Shown here: positions 1 to 9,518 of the stretch, piece by piece
Layout of the letters: each line of letters starts with the position of its first letter
Numbering within the stretch: the first letter of the stretch is position 1
Origin: Porphyrobacter sp.
GTDB taxonomy: Bacteria; Pseudomonadota; Alphaproteobacteria; Sphingomonadales; Sphingomonadaceae
Reading direction: 5' to 3'
NCBI GenBank assembly: GCA_027531395.1
Contig: JAPZRO010000002.1
Location: 62,001 to 126,000, forward strand
DNA: 64,000 nucleotides
Made by a program: the position numbers and the translations under genes
Notes under the pieces: model-generated
Told to the model about the DNA's origin: nothing
The model's database searches: none
Seen by the model: only the letters and a program-made list of their open reading frames with translations

Positions 1-516
1 AACGCGCCGCATCCGGTGACCTTCCAGAAGCTGCTCTACACCCACCCCGGCCAGCGCGCGGCGAGCCAGTATATCCGCGGCTTCCGCGATCCGGCCAATG
101 ATGCGCTGGTGAAGGAGCACGGGCTCACCGGCCTGCTGCTCAAGGAAGTGAAGTGGGACCGCCCCAGCGCGATGGAGCCGGAGGAACGCGACGCGCTGCT
201 GCGCGACTGGCAGAACCGCGATGCGGCTTTCGGGATGCTCAACTACTACCGCGCGAGTCCCATCGACGTGCCGACGATGGATGCGCCGTTCGAGATCCCG
301 GCCGGCTGGACGCCCCCTGCCCTGCCCAAGCTGACCATCCCGACGCTGGTGATCTGGGCGCTGGACGACCTCGCTCTCCCCCCTGAGAACCTCGACGGGC
401 TGGAGGACATCATCGACCCGCTCACCATCGTGCGCGTGCCCGATTGCGGGCATTTCGTGCCATGGGAAGCGCCCGACGCGGTGAACGCGGCGATGGAGGC
501 GTTTCTGGCGGGCTAG
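1..516 (+). CDS. Alpha/beta hydrolase, C-terminal part (5' end outside window)
   Basis: The reading frame is open from base 1, so the track start (GTG at 16) is not the true start; the gene begins upstream of the window. The first residues read NAPHP, the stretch that follows the first core strands in epoxide-hydrolase/haloalkane-dehalogenase-like proteins. The cap region follows, then a strand (TLVIWALDDLALP) that carries the acidic residue, and the likely catalytic His in CGHFVPWEAPD. The nucleophile elbow lies outside the window, so hydrolase against dehalogenase cannot be decided. Its TAG stop shares bases with the stop of the convergent DUF2332 gene. Family assignment is firm; substrate is unknown. 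Confidence 0.85.
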   Translation, partial: NAPHPVTFQKLLYTHPGQRAASQYIRGFRDPANDALVKEHGLTGLLLKEVKWDRPSAMEPEERDALLRDWQNRDAAFGMLNYYRASPIDVPTMDAPFEIPAGWTPPALPKLTIPTLVIWALDDLALPPENLDGLEDIIDPLTIVRVPDCGHFVPWEAPDAVNAAMEAFLAG

Positions 517-1607
517 TCCGCCAGCCACTCCACCCATGCGCCATGCGGATGGGCGTGGGTCAGCAGCTGTTCCTCACCGTGGTGTGCGTTTCCATCCCAC
601 AGGCGCACGCGCAATTCGTGGCGGAAGGTGGCGGGGTCCGTTTCCAGCGCGATCCAGCCGAGCGGCGTGTCGGGCGTCGCCTGCGCTCCGGCGGCTTCAA
701 AGAGGGCGGTGATCCGCTGCTGTGTGGCGGCGGGCAGATATTGCCACATGATCGAATGGAACATCACCCGCGCGGTCCCCGGCTCAGCGGGCCGCGCGAG
801 CATCGCTGCGGCAAAGTCTCCTGCATCGGCGGCGACCAGATCGGGTGGCTGGGCGCCCGCCAGCGCAATTGCGGCGTCGATCCGGGCCATGCGTTCCCCG
901 GCATCAGGCCAGACATAGGCTTTCAATCGCAGCGCAGCCTCGGGATCGGCGAGGTTGATGGGGGCGATGTCGCAGCCCTTCACGCCCGTGATCGCGAAAT
1001 CCGCTGGCGGCGCAGGCGGCGAGGCGCCGCGCCAGTCAGGCACGATCCGCATCGGCGATTGGGGCGGGCCAACTTCTGTGTCCCCTAGCCGGAAGAAATA
1101 GCGGTCGATCATCGTGTTGACCCCGGCGCTGGCACCGATTTCGAACAGTTCGAAGCGCGGCGCGCGCACCCGCTGCGCCAGCCACAACAATCCCGCCATG
1201 ATACTGGCAGAGCGGCCCGCCTCATTGGTCTGCGGTGGGCCATCGAGCCACGGTAGCAGCCGCGCATCGAAGCGGTGCGTCAGATCGAGCACCAGCGCGT
1301 CGACTTGGGCCTGATCAGTGATCGCACCCGAATAGACCGCCGCCAGCCGCGCGTCCGCGCCGGTCAGCAGCAAGTGGTGAAAGCCGCCTGCGATCCGCAG
1401 CGGCATCGCGTCCTTGAGCGTCAGGCCCGGCCAGTTCGCGATGCGCTGGCCGGTAGCGGTATCGCTCGCCCGCACCCCGGCCAGTGCGCGGATCACGCGC
1501 CCCGTCGCTGGCGCACCGTTCTCCTCGGCATGGCGCGCCTGCCATTCGAGCGCGGCGGTAAAGTCTTCCAGACCCATGATTCCCGCCGTGCCAGCCGCCA
1601 TTTCCAT
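513..1607 (-). CDS. DUF2332 domain-containing protein
   Basis: A 364-residue protein matching the DUF2332 family over its full length. Recognisable parts are the N-terminal [12 protein letters not shown] region, [10 protein letters not shown], the [13 protein letters not shown] stretch, and the late [10 protein letters not shown] segment. The GASAGVN motif and alternating strands look like a degenerate Rossmann/methyltransferase fold, but no activity is established and none is inferred. The ATG start is preceded by a purine-rich GGGAAAGGG. The gene diverges from hisG with about 39 bp between start codons and converges on the hydrolase at its 3' end, with shared stop bases. Confidence 0.85.
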   Translation of the reverse strand: MEMAAGTAGIMGLEDFTAALEWQARHAEENGAPATGRVIRALAGVRASDTATGQRIANWPGLTLKDAMPLRIAGGFHHLLLTGADARLAAVYSGAITDQAQVDALVLDLTHRFDARLLPWLDGPPQTNEAGRSASIMAGLLWLAQRVRAPRFELFEIGASAGVNTMIDRYFFRLGDTEVGPPQSPMRIVPDWRGASPPAPPADFAITGVKGCDIAPINLADPEAALRLKAYVWPDAGERMARIDAAIALAGAQPPDLVAADAGDFAAAMLARPAEPGTARVMFHSIMWQYLPAATQQRITALFEAAGAQATPDTPLGWIALETDPATFRHELRVRLWDGNAHHGEEQLLTHAHPHGAWVEWLAD

Positions 1608-1646
1608 TGCCCTTTCCCGCCCGTATCCCTAAGTGCGCGGCCAATC

Positions 1647-2336
1647 ATGACCACCATCGGCATTCACGACAATCCCGGCCAGCTGACTTTCGCTGTCCCC
1701 AAGGGGCGCATCCTCGACGAGGCGCTGCCTGTCATGGCGCGCGCGGGTGTGGTGCCTGACGCGGAATTCCACGATCCCAAGAGCCGCGCGCTGGCCTTCG
1801 CCACGACCCGCGATGACATGCGGATGATCCGCGTACGCGCCTTCGACGTCGCGACCTTCGTCGCGCATGGGGCAGCGCAGGTGGGCATTGTCGGCTCGGA
1901 CGTGATCGAGGAATTCGACTACGCCGATCTCTACGCCCCGGTCGATCTCGGCATCGGGCTGTGCCGCCTCTCGGTCGCGCGGCTGGCCGAGGATGTGAAC
2001 AAGCCGGCGGGCGCGAGCCACCTGCGGGTCGCCACCAAATATCCCAGCCTCACCCGCCGCCATTTCGAGGCCGCCGGGGTGCAGGCCGAATGCGTCAAGC
2101 TCAACGGCGCGATGGAACTGGCCCCCTCGCTCGGGTTGGCGCGCCAGATCGTCGACCTCGTTTCCACGGGCAAGACGCTGAAGGAAAACGGGCTGGTCGA
2201 GACCGACGTGATCCTCGAGATCTCCGCGCGGCTGATCGTTAACCGCACCGCTCTGAAGACCGATCCGCGCGTCGCCGCGCTGGTCGCCGCCTTCCGCCGC
2301 GATGCCGAGCTCCGTCAGGCGAGCGTGGCCGCATGA
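1647..2336 (+). CDS. hisG: ATP phosphoribosyltransferase, short form (HisG)
   Basis: First enzyme of histidine synthesis; it condenses ATP with PRPP. The track ORF opens at 1275 in antisense sequence of the neighbour. The real start is the ATG at 1647 ([11 protein letters not shown]), followed by the family start [17 protein letters not shown]. At 229 residues it is the short HisG, which lacks the C-terminal regulatory domain. Short forms normally need the HisZ subunit for activity and feedback control, and no hisZ lies in this window. The Shine-Dalgarno is weak. The stop overlaps the hisD ATG (ATGA), so the two are probably coupled. Confidence 0.95.
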   Translation: MTTIGIHDNPGQLTFAVPKGRILDEALPVMARAGVVPDAEFHDPKSRALAFATTRDDMRMIRVRAFDVATFVAHGAAQVGIVGSDVIEEFDYADLYAPVDLGIGLCRLSVARLAEDVNKPAGASHLRVATKYPSLTRRHFEAAGVQAECVKLNGAMELAPSLGLARQIVDLVSTGKTLKENGLVETDVILEISARLIVNRTALKTDPRVAALVAAFRRDAELRQASVAA

Positions 2337-3628
2337 TCCCGATGCTCTCCACCCTCCAGCCCGACTTCGAGAAGAAGTTCGCGCGGATCGTCGATGCCCG
2401 GCGCGAGGCCGACAGCGATGTTGCGGGGCAGGTCTCCGATATTCTCCAGACGGTGAAGCTGCGCGGCGATGCGGCGCTGGCGGACTATACCCACCGTTTC
2501 GACGGCTACACGCTGGCCGATGATGCCGACTGGTCGATCCCGCGCGAGGCCTGCGAGGAGGCCTACAAGGCGCTCGCGCCCGATCTGCGCGAGGCGCTCG
2601 AACTCGCGGCGGCACGCATCCGTGCCTATCACGAGGCGCAGCTGCCGCAGAACCGCGACTACACCGACAGCGCGGGCGTGCGCTTGGGCGCGATCTGGCG
2701 GCCGGTGGATGCGGCAGGGCTCTATGTCCCGGGCGGCCGCGCGGCCTATCCCTCCTCGCTGCTGATGAACGCTATCCCGGCGCGGGTGGCGGGGGTCGAG
2801 CGGCTCGCGATCGTCACCCCCACACCCAAGGGCCAGACCAACCCGCTGGTGCTCGCCGCCGCGCATATCGCAGGCGTGGACGAGATCTGGCGCGTCGGCG
2901 GGGCGCAGGCGGTGGGCGCACTCGCCTACGGCACGCAACGGATCAAGCCGGTCGACGTGATCACCGGCCCCGGCAACGCCTGGGTGGCCGAGGCCAAGCG
3001 CCAGCTTTACGGCGTGGTCGGGATCGACATGGTGGCTGGCCCTTCCGAAATCCTCGTGATCGCCGACGGGAAGAACGATCCCGACTGGATCGCCGCCGAC
3101 CTGCTCAGCCAGGCCGAGCACGACCCGACCTCGCAATCGATCCTGATCACCGACGATGCCGGCTTTGCGCGGCAGGTGGAGGATTGCATCGACCTGCAAC
3201 TGAGCCAGCTCGCCACCGGCAAGACCGCGCGGGCCAGCTGGGACGCACACGGGGTGATCATCGTCGTCAACGATCTCGAGGCCGAAGCCCCGGCGCTGGC
3301 TGACCGGCTCGCTGCCGAGCATGTCGAACTCGCGGTCGACAACCCCGAAGCGCTGATGCACCGCATCCGCCATGCGGGCAGCATCTTCCTTGGCCGCATG
3401 ACCCCCGAAGCGGTCGGCGATTACGTCGCCGGGCCGAACCACGTGCTGCCCACCGGTCGCCGCGCGCGCTTTTCGAGCGGGCTTTCGGTGCTCGACTTCA
3501 TGAAGCGCACCAGCTTCCTCGGGCTCGACGCGGCCTCCTTCGCCGCGATCGGCCCCGCTGCCGCCACCCTCGCCCACGCCGAGGGGCTGCCGGCGCACGC
3601 CAAATCCGTGGAATTGAGAATCCGATGA
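2333..3628 (+). CDS. hisD: Histidinol dehydrogenase (HisD)
   Basis: A 431-residue enzyme for the last two steps of histidine synthesis (L-histidinol to L-histidine, NAD+ and zinc dependent). Family blocks are present in order: [42 protein letters not shown] (zinc/substrate region), the catalytic Glu-His pair in AAEHVELAV, and GPNHVLPTG with [13 protein letters not shown] near the C-terminus. Length is standard. It overlaps hisG upstream and nusB downstream by ATGA junctions, giving a hisG-hisD-nusB-thiL transcription unit. Other his genes are not in the window. Confidence 0.97.
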   Translation: MIPMLSTLQPDFEKKFARIVDARREADSDVAGQVSDILQTVKLRGDAALADYTHRFDGYTLADDADWSIPREACEEAYKALAPDLREALELAAARIRAYHEAQLPQNRDYTDSAGVRLGAIWRPVDAAGLYVPGGRAAYPSSLLMNAIPARVAGVERLAIVTPTPKGQTNPLVLAAAHIAGVDEIWRVGGAQAVGALAYGTQRIKPVDVITGPGNAWVAEAKRQLYGVVGIDMVAGPSEILVIADGKNDPDWIAADLLSQAEHDPTSQSILITDDAGFARQVEDCIDLQLSQLATGKTARASWDAHGVIIVVNDLEAEAPALADRLAAEHVELAVDNPEALMHRIRHAGSIFLGRMTPEAVGDYVAGPNHVLPTGRRARFSSGLSVLDFMKRTSFLGLDAASFAAIGPAAATLAHAEGLPAHAKSVELRIR

Positions 3629-4095
3629 ACCATCCCCAACGCTCGCAAGCCCGTTCGGCTGCGCGTCTTGCCGCCGTGCAGGCGCTCTACCAGCAGCACA
3701 TGGAGGGCACCGCGCTCGCCAAGCTGCTCGACGAATTTCACCAGCACCGGCTGGGCCGCACCATCGACGAGGACGCCTTCGACGAGGCCGAATATGCCGA
3801 CGCCGAGGTGCCGTTCTTCGACGATGTCGTGCGCGGCGTCGATGCCCGCAAGGACGAGATCGATGCGCTTGTCGCCAGCAAGCTCGCCAGCGGATGGAGC
3901 CTTGCGCGGCTCGACCGGGCGATGCTGCAGGTGCTGCGCGCCGGCACCTACGAACTGCTCGCCCGCGCCGATGTGCCCGCGGCGGTGGCGATCAACGAAT
4001 ATGTCGAGGTCGCCAAGGCGTTCTTCGACGACGGGCAGGCGAAATTCGTCAACGGCATCCTCGATGCCGTGGCCAAAGAGGCGCGCGCGGGCTAA
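3625..4095 (+). CDS. nusB: Transcription antitermination factor NusB
   Basis: A 156-residue all-helical RNA-binding protein that works with NusE/S10 at boxA in rRNA antitermination. Typical features are the Arg-rich N-terminus with SAARLAAVQALYQ, the central W-(S)-L-A-R-LDRAMLQVLRAGTYEL block, and the C-terminal AINEYVEVAKAFFDDGQAKFVNGILD signature. The start ATG overlaps the hisD stop (ATGA). It sits between his genes and thiL; linkage of nusB with thiL is common in bacteria. Confidence 0.96.
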   Translation: MNHPQRSQARSAARLAAVQALYQQHMEGTALAKLLDEFHQHRLGRTIDEDAFDEAEYADAEVPFFDDVVRGVDARKDEIDALVASKLASGWSLARLDRAMLQVLRAGTYELLARADVPAAVAINEYVEVAKAFFDDGQAKFVNGILDAVAKEARAG

Positions 4096-4110
4096 GCCTC
4101 TGCCCGCACC

Positions 4111-4968
4111 ATGAACGAGACCGAATTCGTCGCCGCCCTGCGCAAGCTGCCGCTCCATCCCGGGGCGCGCGGGCTGGAGGATGATTGCGCGGTGCTGCCG
4201 GTGGGCGGCGAGACGCTGATCATCACTCACGACATGATGAGCGAGGACACCCACTTCCTCAGCCATGCCGATCTCGCCGACGTGGCGTGGAAGCTGCTGG
4301 CGGCGAACCTTTCCGATCTTGCGGCCAAGGGTGCGGAACCGGTCGGGGTGCTGCTCGGCTATTCGCTCGGCAGCAGCGACGCCCGCTTCCTCGAAGGGCT
4401 CGATGAAGCCCTGCGCACCTATGGCGTTGCGCTGATGGGCGGCGATACCGTCGCCACCACCGGCACCAGCACCTACGGCATGACCGCGATCGGGCGCGCG
4501 ACGCACCTGCCCGTGCCCTCGCGCAAGGGCGCGCAGGCGGGCGATGCGATCTATGTCACCGGCCCCGTCGGGCGCGCGATGCTCGGCTACGAGGGCGATG
4601 AGGAACACCTTTCCATCTTCAACCGCCCGGTGCCGCGCCTCGCGGAAGGCATGGCGCTGGCCCCGCTGGTAAGCGCGATGATGGACATCTCCGACGGGTT
4701 GCTGCTCGATTGCTGGCGCATGGCATGGGTCAGCGGCGTGACGCTGGCGATCGACAGCGCTGCCGTCCCGGTCGCGTCGCAGGCGCGGATGCAGGAATGC
4801 ATGCGCTGGGGCGACGATTACGAACTGCTGTTCACCGCTCCCGAAGATGCCGCCCTGCCCGTCGCCGCAACCCGCATCGGCACGGTCCGCGCGCGCGAGC
4901 ATGCCCCGCTGTGGCTCGACGAGACCCCCCTCCCCGACCCTGCCAACCTCGGTTACCGCCACGGCTGA
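4111..4968 (+). CDS. thiL: Thiamine-monophosphate kinase (ThiL)
   Basis: A 285-residue ATP-dependent kinase that makes thiamine diphosphate from thiamine monophosphate. It belongs to the PurM/ThiL fold. Visible motifs are the early metal-binding DDCAVL, ITHDMMSEDTHF, the strongly conserved WKLLAANLSDLAAKGAEP, GGDTV, the GPVGRAMLG segment and SAMMDISDGLLLDC. It ends with the GDDYELLFTAP block. It starts 15 bp after nusB and is probably the last gene of the his-nus-thi unit. Confidence 0.95.
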   Translation: MNETEFVAALRKLPLHPGARGLEDDCAVLPVGGETLIITHDMMSEDTHFLSHADLADVAWKLLAANLSDLAAKGAEPVGVLLGYSLGSSDARFLEGLDEALRTYGVALMGGDTVATTGTSTYGMTAIGRATHLPVPSRKGAQAGDAIYVTGPVGRAMLGYEGDEEHLSIFNRPVPRLAEGMALAPLVSAMMDISDGLLLDCWRMAWVSGVTLAIDSAAVPVASQARMQECMRWGDDYELLFTAPEDAALPVAATRIGTVRAREHAPLWLDETPLPDPANLGYRHG

Positions 4969-4983
4969 CCTGCCAAAACTGGT

Positions 4984-5110
4984 GAAACCGGCCCCAAAGC
5001 CCGCTTTCCGGCGTGCCCGAGGCTTGCCAGCCGGTTTCGAGCGCCTATGACTGAGCGCCCTTGCGCCCACGGGACTAAAGAGGAGCGCGAGGCTTCCCTT
5101 CGGGGGAAAG
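4984..5110 (+). other. Structured leader upstream of hppA
   Basis: The thiL-hppA gap contains a perfect 9-bp inverted repeat, GAAACCGGC at 4984-4992 and GCCGGTTTC at 5030-5038. A second small hairpin with a TTCG loop lies near 5093-5110, just before the hppA ribosome binding site. The first could end the thiL transcript or fold in the hppA leader; it has no T-tract. No riboswitch family was recognised. Confidence 0.4.
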
Positions 5111-5135
5111 AAAACAAGACGAGAGGGGATAACTC

Positions 5136-7280
5136 GTGAACCTATTGCTCATTTCAATCGGGCTGGGACTGCTCGCCATTGTCTATGGCGTGATCACCAG
5201 CAGCCAGGTGCTCGGGGCGAGCGCCGGCAATGCGCGAATGCAGGAGATCGCTGCGGCGATCCAGGAAGGCGCGCAGGCTTACCTCAACCGCCAATACACC
5301 ACCATCGCCATCGTCGGCGTGGCTGTCGGCGCGATTGTCGCCTTTGCGCTTGGCGTGGTGCCGGCGATCGGCTTTGTCACCGGCGCGGTGCTTTCGGGTG
5401 TGGCAGGCTATATCGGCATGAATATCTCGGTGCGTGCCAATGTCCGCACCGCCGAGGCCGCGAGCACCAGCCTTCAGGCGGGCCTCACCCTCGCCTTCCG
5501 CGCGGGTGCGATCACCGGGATGCTGGTGGCGGGCCTCGCGCTGCTCGCGATTGCCGTGTTCTTCTACGTGCTGGTCGGCCCGATGGGCATGAGCCCCTCC
5601 GACCGCGTCGTGATCGACGGCCTCGTCGGCCTCGCCTTTGGTGCCTCGCTGATCTCGATCTTCGCGCGTCTGGGCGGCGGGATCTTCACCAAGGCCGCAG
5701 ACGTCGGCGCGGACCTCGTCGGCAAGGTCGAAGCGGGCATCCCCGAGGATGACCCGCGCAACCCGGCCGTGATCGCGGACAACGTGGGCGACAACGTGGG
5801 CGACTGCGCCGGCATGGCCGCCGACCTGTTCGAGACCTATGTCGTCACCGTCGGCGCCACCATGGTGCTGACCGCGCTGCTGCTGACCCAGCTCGGCGAT
5901 CTGCTGCTGCCGCTGATGGCGCTGCCGCTGCTGATCGGCGGTGCGTGCATCGTCACCTCGATCCTCGGCACCTACTTCGTGCGTCTGGGCGGCGGCACCA
6001 ACGTGATGGGGGCCATGTACAAGGGCTTCATCGTCACCGCCGTGACCTCGATCCCGCTGATCTGGTTCGTGACGCAGTTCGCGCTCGGCTCGGTGGGCAT
6101 GGACATGAACACCATCATCAACCCGGATCAGGGCATGGTGGAATTCAACGGCCGCGAGCTGTTCTACTGCGCGCTGCTGGGTCTGGTGATCACCGGCCTC
6201 ATCATCTGGATCACCGAGTACTACACCGGCACGGGCTACCGTCCGGTGCGCTCGATCGCCAAGGCCTCGGAAACCGGCCACGGCACCAACGTGATCCAGG
6301 GCCTCGCGATCAGCCTTGAATCGACCGCGCTGCCGACCCTCGTGATCGCGGGCGGCATCATCATCGCCTTCCAGCTCGCCGGCCTCATGGGCATTGCCTA
6401 TGCGGCGACCGCGATGCTGGCGCTGGCGGGGATGGTCGTGGCGCTCGACGCCTATGGCCCGGTTACCGACAACGCCGGCGGCATCGCCGAAATGTCGGGT
6501 CTGGACGATAGCGTGCGTGAGAAGACCGACCTGCTCGACGCGGTCGGCAACACCACCAAGGCCGTGACCAAGGGCTATGCGATCGGTTCCGCGGGCCTCG
6601 GCGCGCTGGTGCTGTTCGCGGCCTACACCACCGACCTTCGGGCGTTCTTCCCGGCCTTCCTCGACGGTGACCTCACCAACGGGGAAATCTCGTTCAGCCT
6701 GGAAAACCCCTACGTCATCGTCGGCCTGTTCCTCGGCGCGCTGCTGCCCTACCTGTTCGGGGCGATGGGCATGACCGCGGTGGGCCGTGCGGCGGGCGAC
6801 GTGGTGAAGGACGTGCGCGAGCAGTTCGCCAATGATCCGGGCATCATGGCCGGGACCAGCAAGCCGAACTATGCGCGCACCGTGGACCTCGTCACCAAGG
6901 CGGCGATCAAGGAGATGATCATCCCCTCGCTGCTGCCGGTGCTGACCCCGATCGTGGTCTACTTCGTGATCACCCTGATCGCCGGTCAGGACAACGGCTT
7001 TGCCGCTCTGGGCGCGCTGCTGCTGGGCGTGATCGTCGGCGGGCTGTTCGTGGCGCTCTCCATGACCGCCGGCGGCGGCGCGTGGGACAACGCCAAGAAG
7101 TACATCGAAGACGGCCATCACGGCGGCAAGGGCTCCGAAGCCCACAAGGCCGCGGTGACGGGCGACACGGTCGGCGATCCCTACAAGGACACCGCCGGCC
7201 CGGCCGTGAACCCGATGATCAAGATCACCAACATCGTCGCGCTGCTGCTGCTGGCCGCGCTGGCGCACGGGGCGGTGTAA
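5136..7280 (+). CDS. hppA: K+-independent proton-translocating membrane pyrophosphatase
   Basis: A 714-residue, roughly 16-helix inner-membrane pump that couples pyrophosphate hydrolysis to H+ export. The start is GTG at 5136 with a good ribosome site (GAGAGGGG). The pyrophosphate site motif [19 protein letters not shown] is intact, as are the second acidic block around [13 protein letters not shown] and the C-terminal [14 protein letters not shown] and [15 protein letters not shown]. The K+-dependence signature reads [10 protein letters not shown], with Lys475 and Thr478. In this family that combination marks K+-independent H+ pumps rather than K+-dependent or Na+ pumps. Monocistronic by appearance, with an intrinsic terminator just after the gene. 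Confidence 0.97.
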   Translation: MNLLLISIGLGLLAIVYGVITSSQVLGASAGNARMQEIAAAIQEGAQAYLNRQYTTIAIVGVAVGAIVAFALGVVPAIGFVTGAVLSGVAGYIGMNISVRANVRTAEAASTSLQAGLTLAFRAGAITGMLVAGLALLAIAVFFYVLVGPMGMSPSDRVVIDGLVGLAFGASLISIFARLGGGIFTKAADVGADLVGKVEAGIPEDDPRNPAVIADNVGDNVGDCAGMAADLFETYVVTVGATMVLTALLLTQLGDLLLPLMALPLLIGGACIVTSILGTYFVRLGGGTNVMGAMYKGFIVTAVTSIPLIWFVTQFALGSVGMDMNTIINPDQGMVEFNGRELFYCALLGLVITGLIIWITEYYTGTGYRPVRSIAKASETGHGTNVIQGLAISLESTALPTLVIAGGIIIAFQLAGLMGIAYAATAMLALAGMVVALDAYGPVTDNAGGIAEMSGLDDSVREKTDLLDAVGNTTKAVTKGYAIGSAGLGALVLFAAYTTDLRAFFPAFLDGDLTNGEISFSLENPYVIVGLFLGALLPYLFGAMGMTAVGRAAGDVVKDVREQFANDPGIMAGTSKPNYARTVDLVTKAAIKEMIIPSLLPVLTPIVVYFVITLIAGQDNGFAALGALLLGVIVGGLFVALSMTAGGGAWDNAKKYIEDGHHGGKGSEAHKAAVTGDTVGDPYKDTAGPAVNPMIKITNIVALLLLAALAHGAV

Positions 7281-7305
7281 CCCGCCATCGACTGCGCAAA
7301 TCTTC

Positions 7306-7340
7306 ACCCCGCCGGGAGCGATTCCGGCGGGGTTTATCTT
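7306..7340 (+). terminator. Intrinsic terminator of hppA
   Basis: A 10-bp stem (ACCCCGCCGG at 7306-7315 paired with CCGGCGGGGT at 7324-7333) with an 8-nt loop, followed by the T-rich TTATCTTT. It lies 26 bp after the hppA stop. Confidence 0.8.
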
Positions 7341-7460
7341 TGCCTCGTCCCCTGTCCCCGCATCGGACAGCCTGCCGGGCCGCTGAGGCTTTCTTAATCG
7401 CTGTATGGCATAGCGCCTGCGGAACGCGCGGATCGGTGCGGCAAGGCAGGGTTAACGGCA

Positions 7461-8621
7461 ATGGACATGGCAGGGGCGGACAGCTTTCGCGACCGTAGCG
7501 CGTCTGCCGCGCCCGGGGCTGCTTCCAGCATCGTCCGCCTGCTCTCGCTCGCCGAGATCACAGATCCCGCCTTCATCGCCGCATGGGAACGGCTGGTGGC
7601 GCGCGCGGCCGAGCCCAATCCCTTCTTCGAGCCGTGGTTTCTCGTCCCCTCGCTGACGCAATGGGGCGCGGCTGACCGGGTGACGGTCAAGGCGTGGTTC
7701 CACGACGGGCGCCTCGCCGGACTGATGCCGATCGTGCGCAGCGCGCGCTACTACAGCCACATCGTCACCCATGCGACCGGCTGGCTCCATGCCAACGCCT
7801 TCTGCGGCGTGCCGCTGGTGGTGGCGGGACTGGAGGAGGAATTCTGGCGCGCCCTGCTCGCCCATTTCGACCGCATGGCCCGCCGCGCGCTGTTCCTGCA
7901 CCTGCCGCTGCTGCCCGCCGGCGGACCGGTCGATGCCGCGCTCGAACGGGTGCTGACCGCCCGCCCGCGCGCCCACTACCGCGTGGCCGAGGAAAACCGC
8001 GCCTTCCTCGCCGGTGAGATGTCGGCGGCCGAATATCTCGAAGGATCGATGAGCGCCAAGAAGCGCAAGGAGTTGCGCCGCCAGCACAATCGCCTGGCCG
8101 AAGAAGGCACGCTTGTGTTCGAGCGGCTGGAGGGCGAGGCTGGCCTCTCCGAATGGACCGCGGAATTTCTCGCGCTCGAAGCCGCCGGATGGAAGGGCGA
8201 GGCCGGCTCGGCCCTCGCCTCCGCACCCGATACCACCGCTCTGTTCACGCAGTCGCTCGCAGGCGCGGCGGCGGCCGGACGGCTGGAGCGGCTGGCGCTG
8301 CGGCTCGACGGGCGCGCCATCGCGATGCTCGCCAATTTCATCACGCCGCCGGGCGCCTACAGCTTCAAGACCGCCTTCGACGAAGCCTATGCGCGCTTCT
8401 CGCCGGGGATGCTGCTGCAGCTCGAAAATCTTGCTCTGCTTGAGCGCGATGACGTGGCCTGGGCCGATAGCTGTGCGGTCGAGGGTCATCCGATGATCGA
8501 ACGCCTGTGGCGCGGGCAGCGCCGCATGGTCAGCCGCAACATCGCCATCGGCGGCCCGCTGCGCCGCGCCGCCTTCCGCCTGCTGATGGCCTACGAGACC
8601 CGTCCGAGGAGCACTTCATGA
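7461..8621 (+). CDS. GNAT/FemAB-like acyltransferase (CelD/BcsL-type)
   Basis: A 386-residue soluble protein. The N-terminal half (NPFFEPWFLVPSLTQWG) and the C-terminal half (FITPPGAYSFKTAFDEAYARFSPGML) match the duplicated GNAT fold of the Acetyltransf_6/CelD-like family, which transfers acyl or aminoacyl groups. A Lys/Arg-rich segment, MSAKKRKELRRQHNRL, near residue 200 is characteristic of this family. No signal peptide. The ATG at 7461 is used (an in-frame ATG follows two codons later). The stop overlaps the next gene by ATGA, so the acyltransferase and the JmjC/cupin-like protein probably act together. Substrate unknown. Confidence 0.8.
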   Translation: MDMAGADSFRDRSASAAPGAASSIVRLLSLAEITDPAFIAAWERLVARAAEPNPFFEPWFLVPSLTQWGAADRVTVKAWFHDGRLAGLMPIVRSARYYSHIVTHATGWLHANAFCGVPLVVAGLEEEFWRALLAHFDRMARRALFLHLPLLPAGGPVDAALERVLTARPRAHYRVAEENRAFLAGEMSAAEYLEGSMSAKKRKELRRQHNRLAEEGTLVFERLEGEAGLSEWTAEFLALEAAGWKGEAGSALASAPDTTALFTQSLAGAAAAGRLERLALRLDGRAIAMLANFITPPGAYSFKTAFDEAYARFSPGMLLQLENLALLERDDVAWADSCAVEGHPMIERLWRGQRRMVSRNIAIGGPLRRAAFRLLMAYETRPRSTS

Positions 8622-9496
8622 ACGCCCCGACCCATTTCACCGATGCCCTTCCGGCCACCGTGTTCGGCGCGCCCGCCCGCACCCGCTTTGCCGCGCATTA
8701 TCCCGAGCGTCCGCATATCCTGACCCATGATCTGACCAGCCACCCGCTGCTGGAGATCGAGGCGCTGGCCGCGCTGGCCGAGAAGCTCCCGATCGCATCG
8801 GTCGAATACAACCGCGGCGATCTGCCGATCGGGGTGGACGGCAAGCCGGGTTCCAACGGCCTCACCATCGCCGAGACCATCCGCCGCGTCGCCGAGGCGG
8901 AAAGCTGGGCCGTGCTCAAGAACATCGAACAGGTGCCGGCCTACGAGGACCTGCTGCTCGGCCTGCTGGAGGAAATCCGCCCCGAGATCGAAGCCGCGAC
9001 CGGCGCGATGCTGACCCCGCAGGGCTTCATCTTCGTGTCCTCGCCGAACTCGGTCACGCCCTACCACTTCGATCCGGAACACAACATCCTGCTCCAGATC
9101 CGCGGCAGCAAGGTGATGACCCAGTTCCCGGCCGGCGACACCCGCTTCGTGCCGGACGAGGCGCACGAGACCTATCATTCGGGCGGCCCGCGCGAATTGC
9201 GCTGGGACGATGCCTTCCTCGCCCACGGCATCGAATTCCCGATCGGCCCGGGCGAGGCGCTGTTCGTCCCCGTCATGGCCCCGCACTTCGTCAGGAACGG
9301 CCCCGCGCCCTCGGTCTCGCTGTCGATCACCTGGCGCAGCGAGTGGAGCTACCGCGAAAGCGATGCGCGCGTGCTCAACGCGATCCTGCGCGAGCGGGGC
9401 TTTCATCCCAAGGCCCCGGGCCGCTGGCCGCAACAGAACTATGCCAAGGCCTATGCCTTGCGCATCATGCGCCGTCTCGGCTTGACGGGTTCGTAA
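8618..9496 (+). CDS. JmjC/cupin-like Fe(II)/2-oxoglutarate oxygenase-type protein
   Basis: The track ORF starts too early; the true start is ATG 8618, overlapping the previous stop (ATGA) and giving 292 residues. The core has a 2-His-1-carboxylate facial triad: His150-x-Asp152 in TPYHFDPEHN and His223 in MAPHFVRNG, placed as in JmjC/cupin_8 proteins. A jelly-roll strand pattern (NILLQIRGSKVM, GEALFVPVMAPHF, SVSLSITW) supports this. Such proteins hydroxylate proteins or small molecules; some are labelled regulators without a DNA-binding domain, and none is visible here. Pairing with the upstream acyltransferase suggests a two-step modification, which is inference. Confidence 0.8.
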   Translation: MNAPTHFTDALPATVFGAPARTRFAAHYPERPHILTHDLTSHPLLEIEALAALAEKLPIASVEYNRGDLPIGVDGKPGSNGLTIAETIRRVAEAESWAVLKNIEQVPAYEDLLLGLLEEIRPEIEAATGAMLTPQGFIFVSSPNSVTPYHFDPEHNILLQIRGSKVMTQFPAGDTRFVPDEAHETYHSGGPRELRWDDAFLAHGIEFPIGPGEALFVPVMAPHFVRNGPAPSVSLSITWRSEWSYRESDARVLNAILRERGFHPKAPGRWPQQNYAKAYALRIMRRLGLTGS

Positions 9497-9518
9497 GGCG
9501 AACGCATGGCCATGCGCC

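Noticed and set aside
1275-1646. Upstream extension of the hisG ORF
   Set aside because: It lies antisense to the DUF2332 coding region; HisG homology begins just after ATG 1647.
5154-7307. 717-residue minus-strand ORF opposite hppA
   Set aside because: His/Arg/Asp/Gln-rich, low-complexity translation that mirrors the real hppA frame; hppA has full family motifs and the ribosome site.
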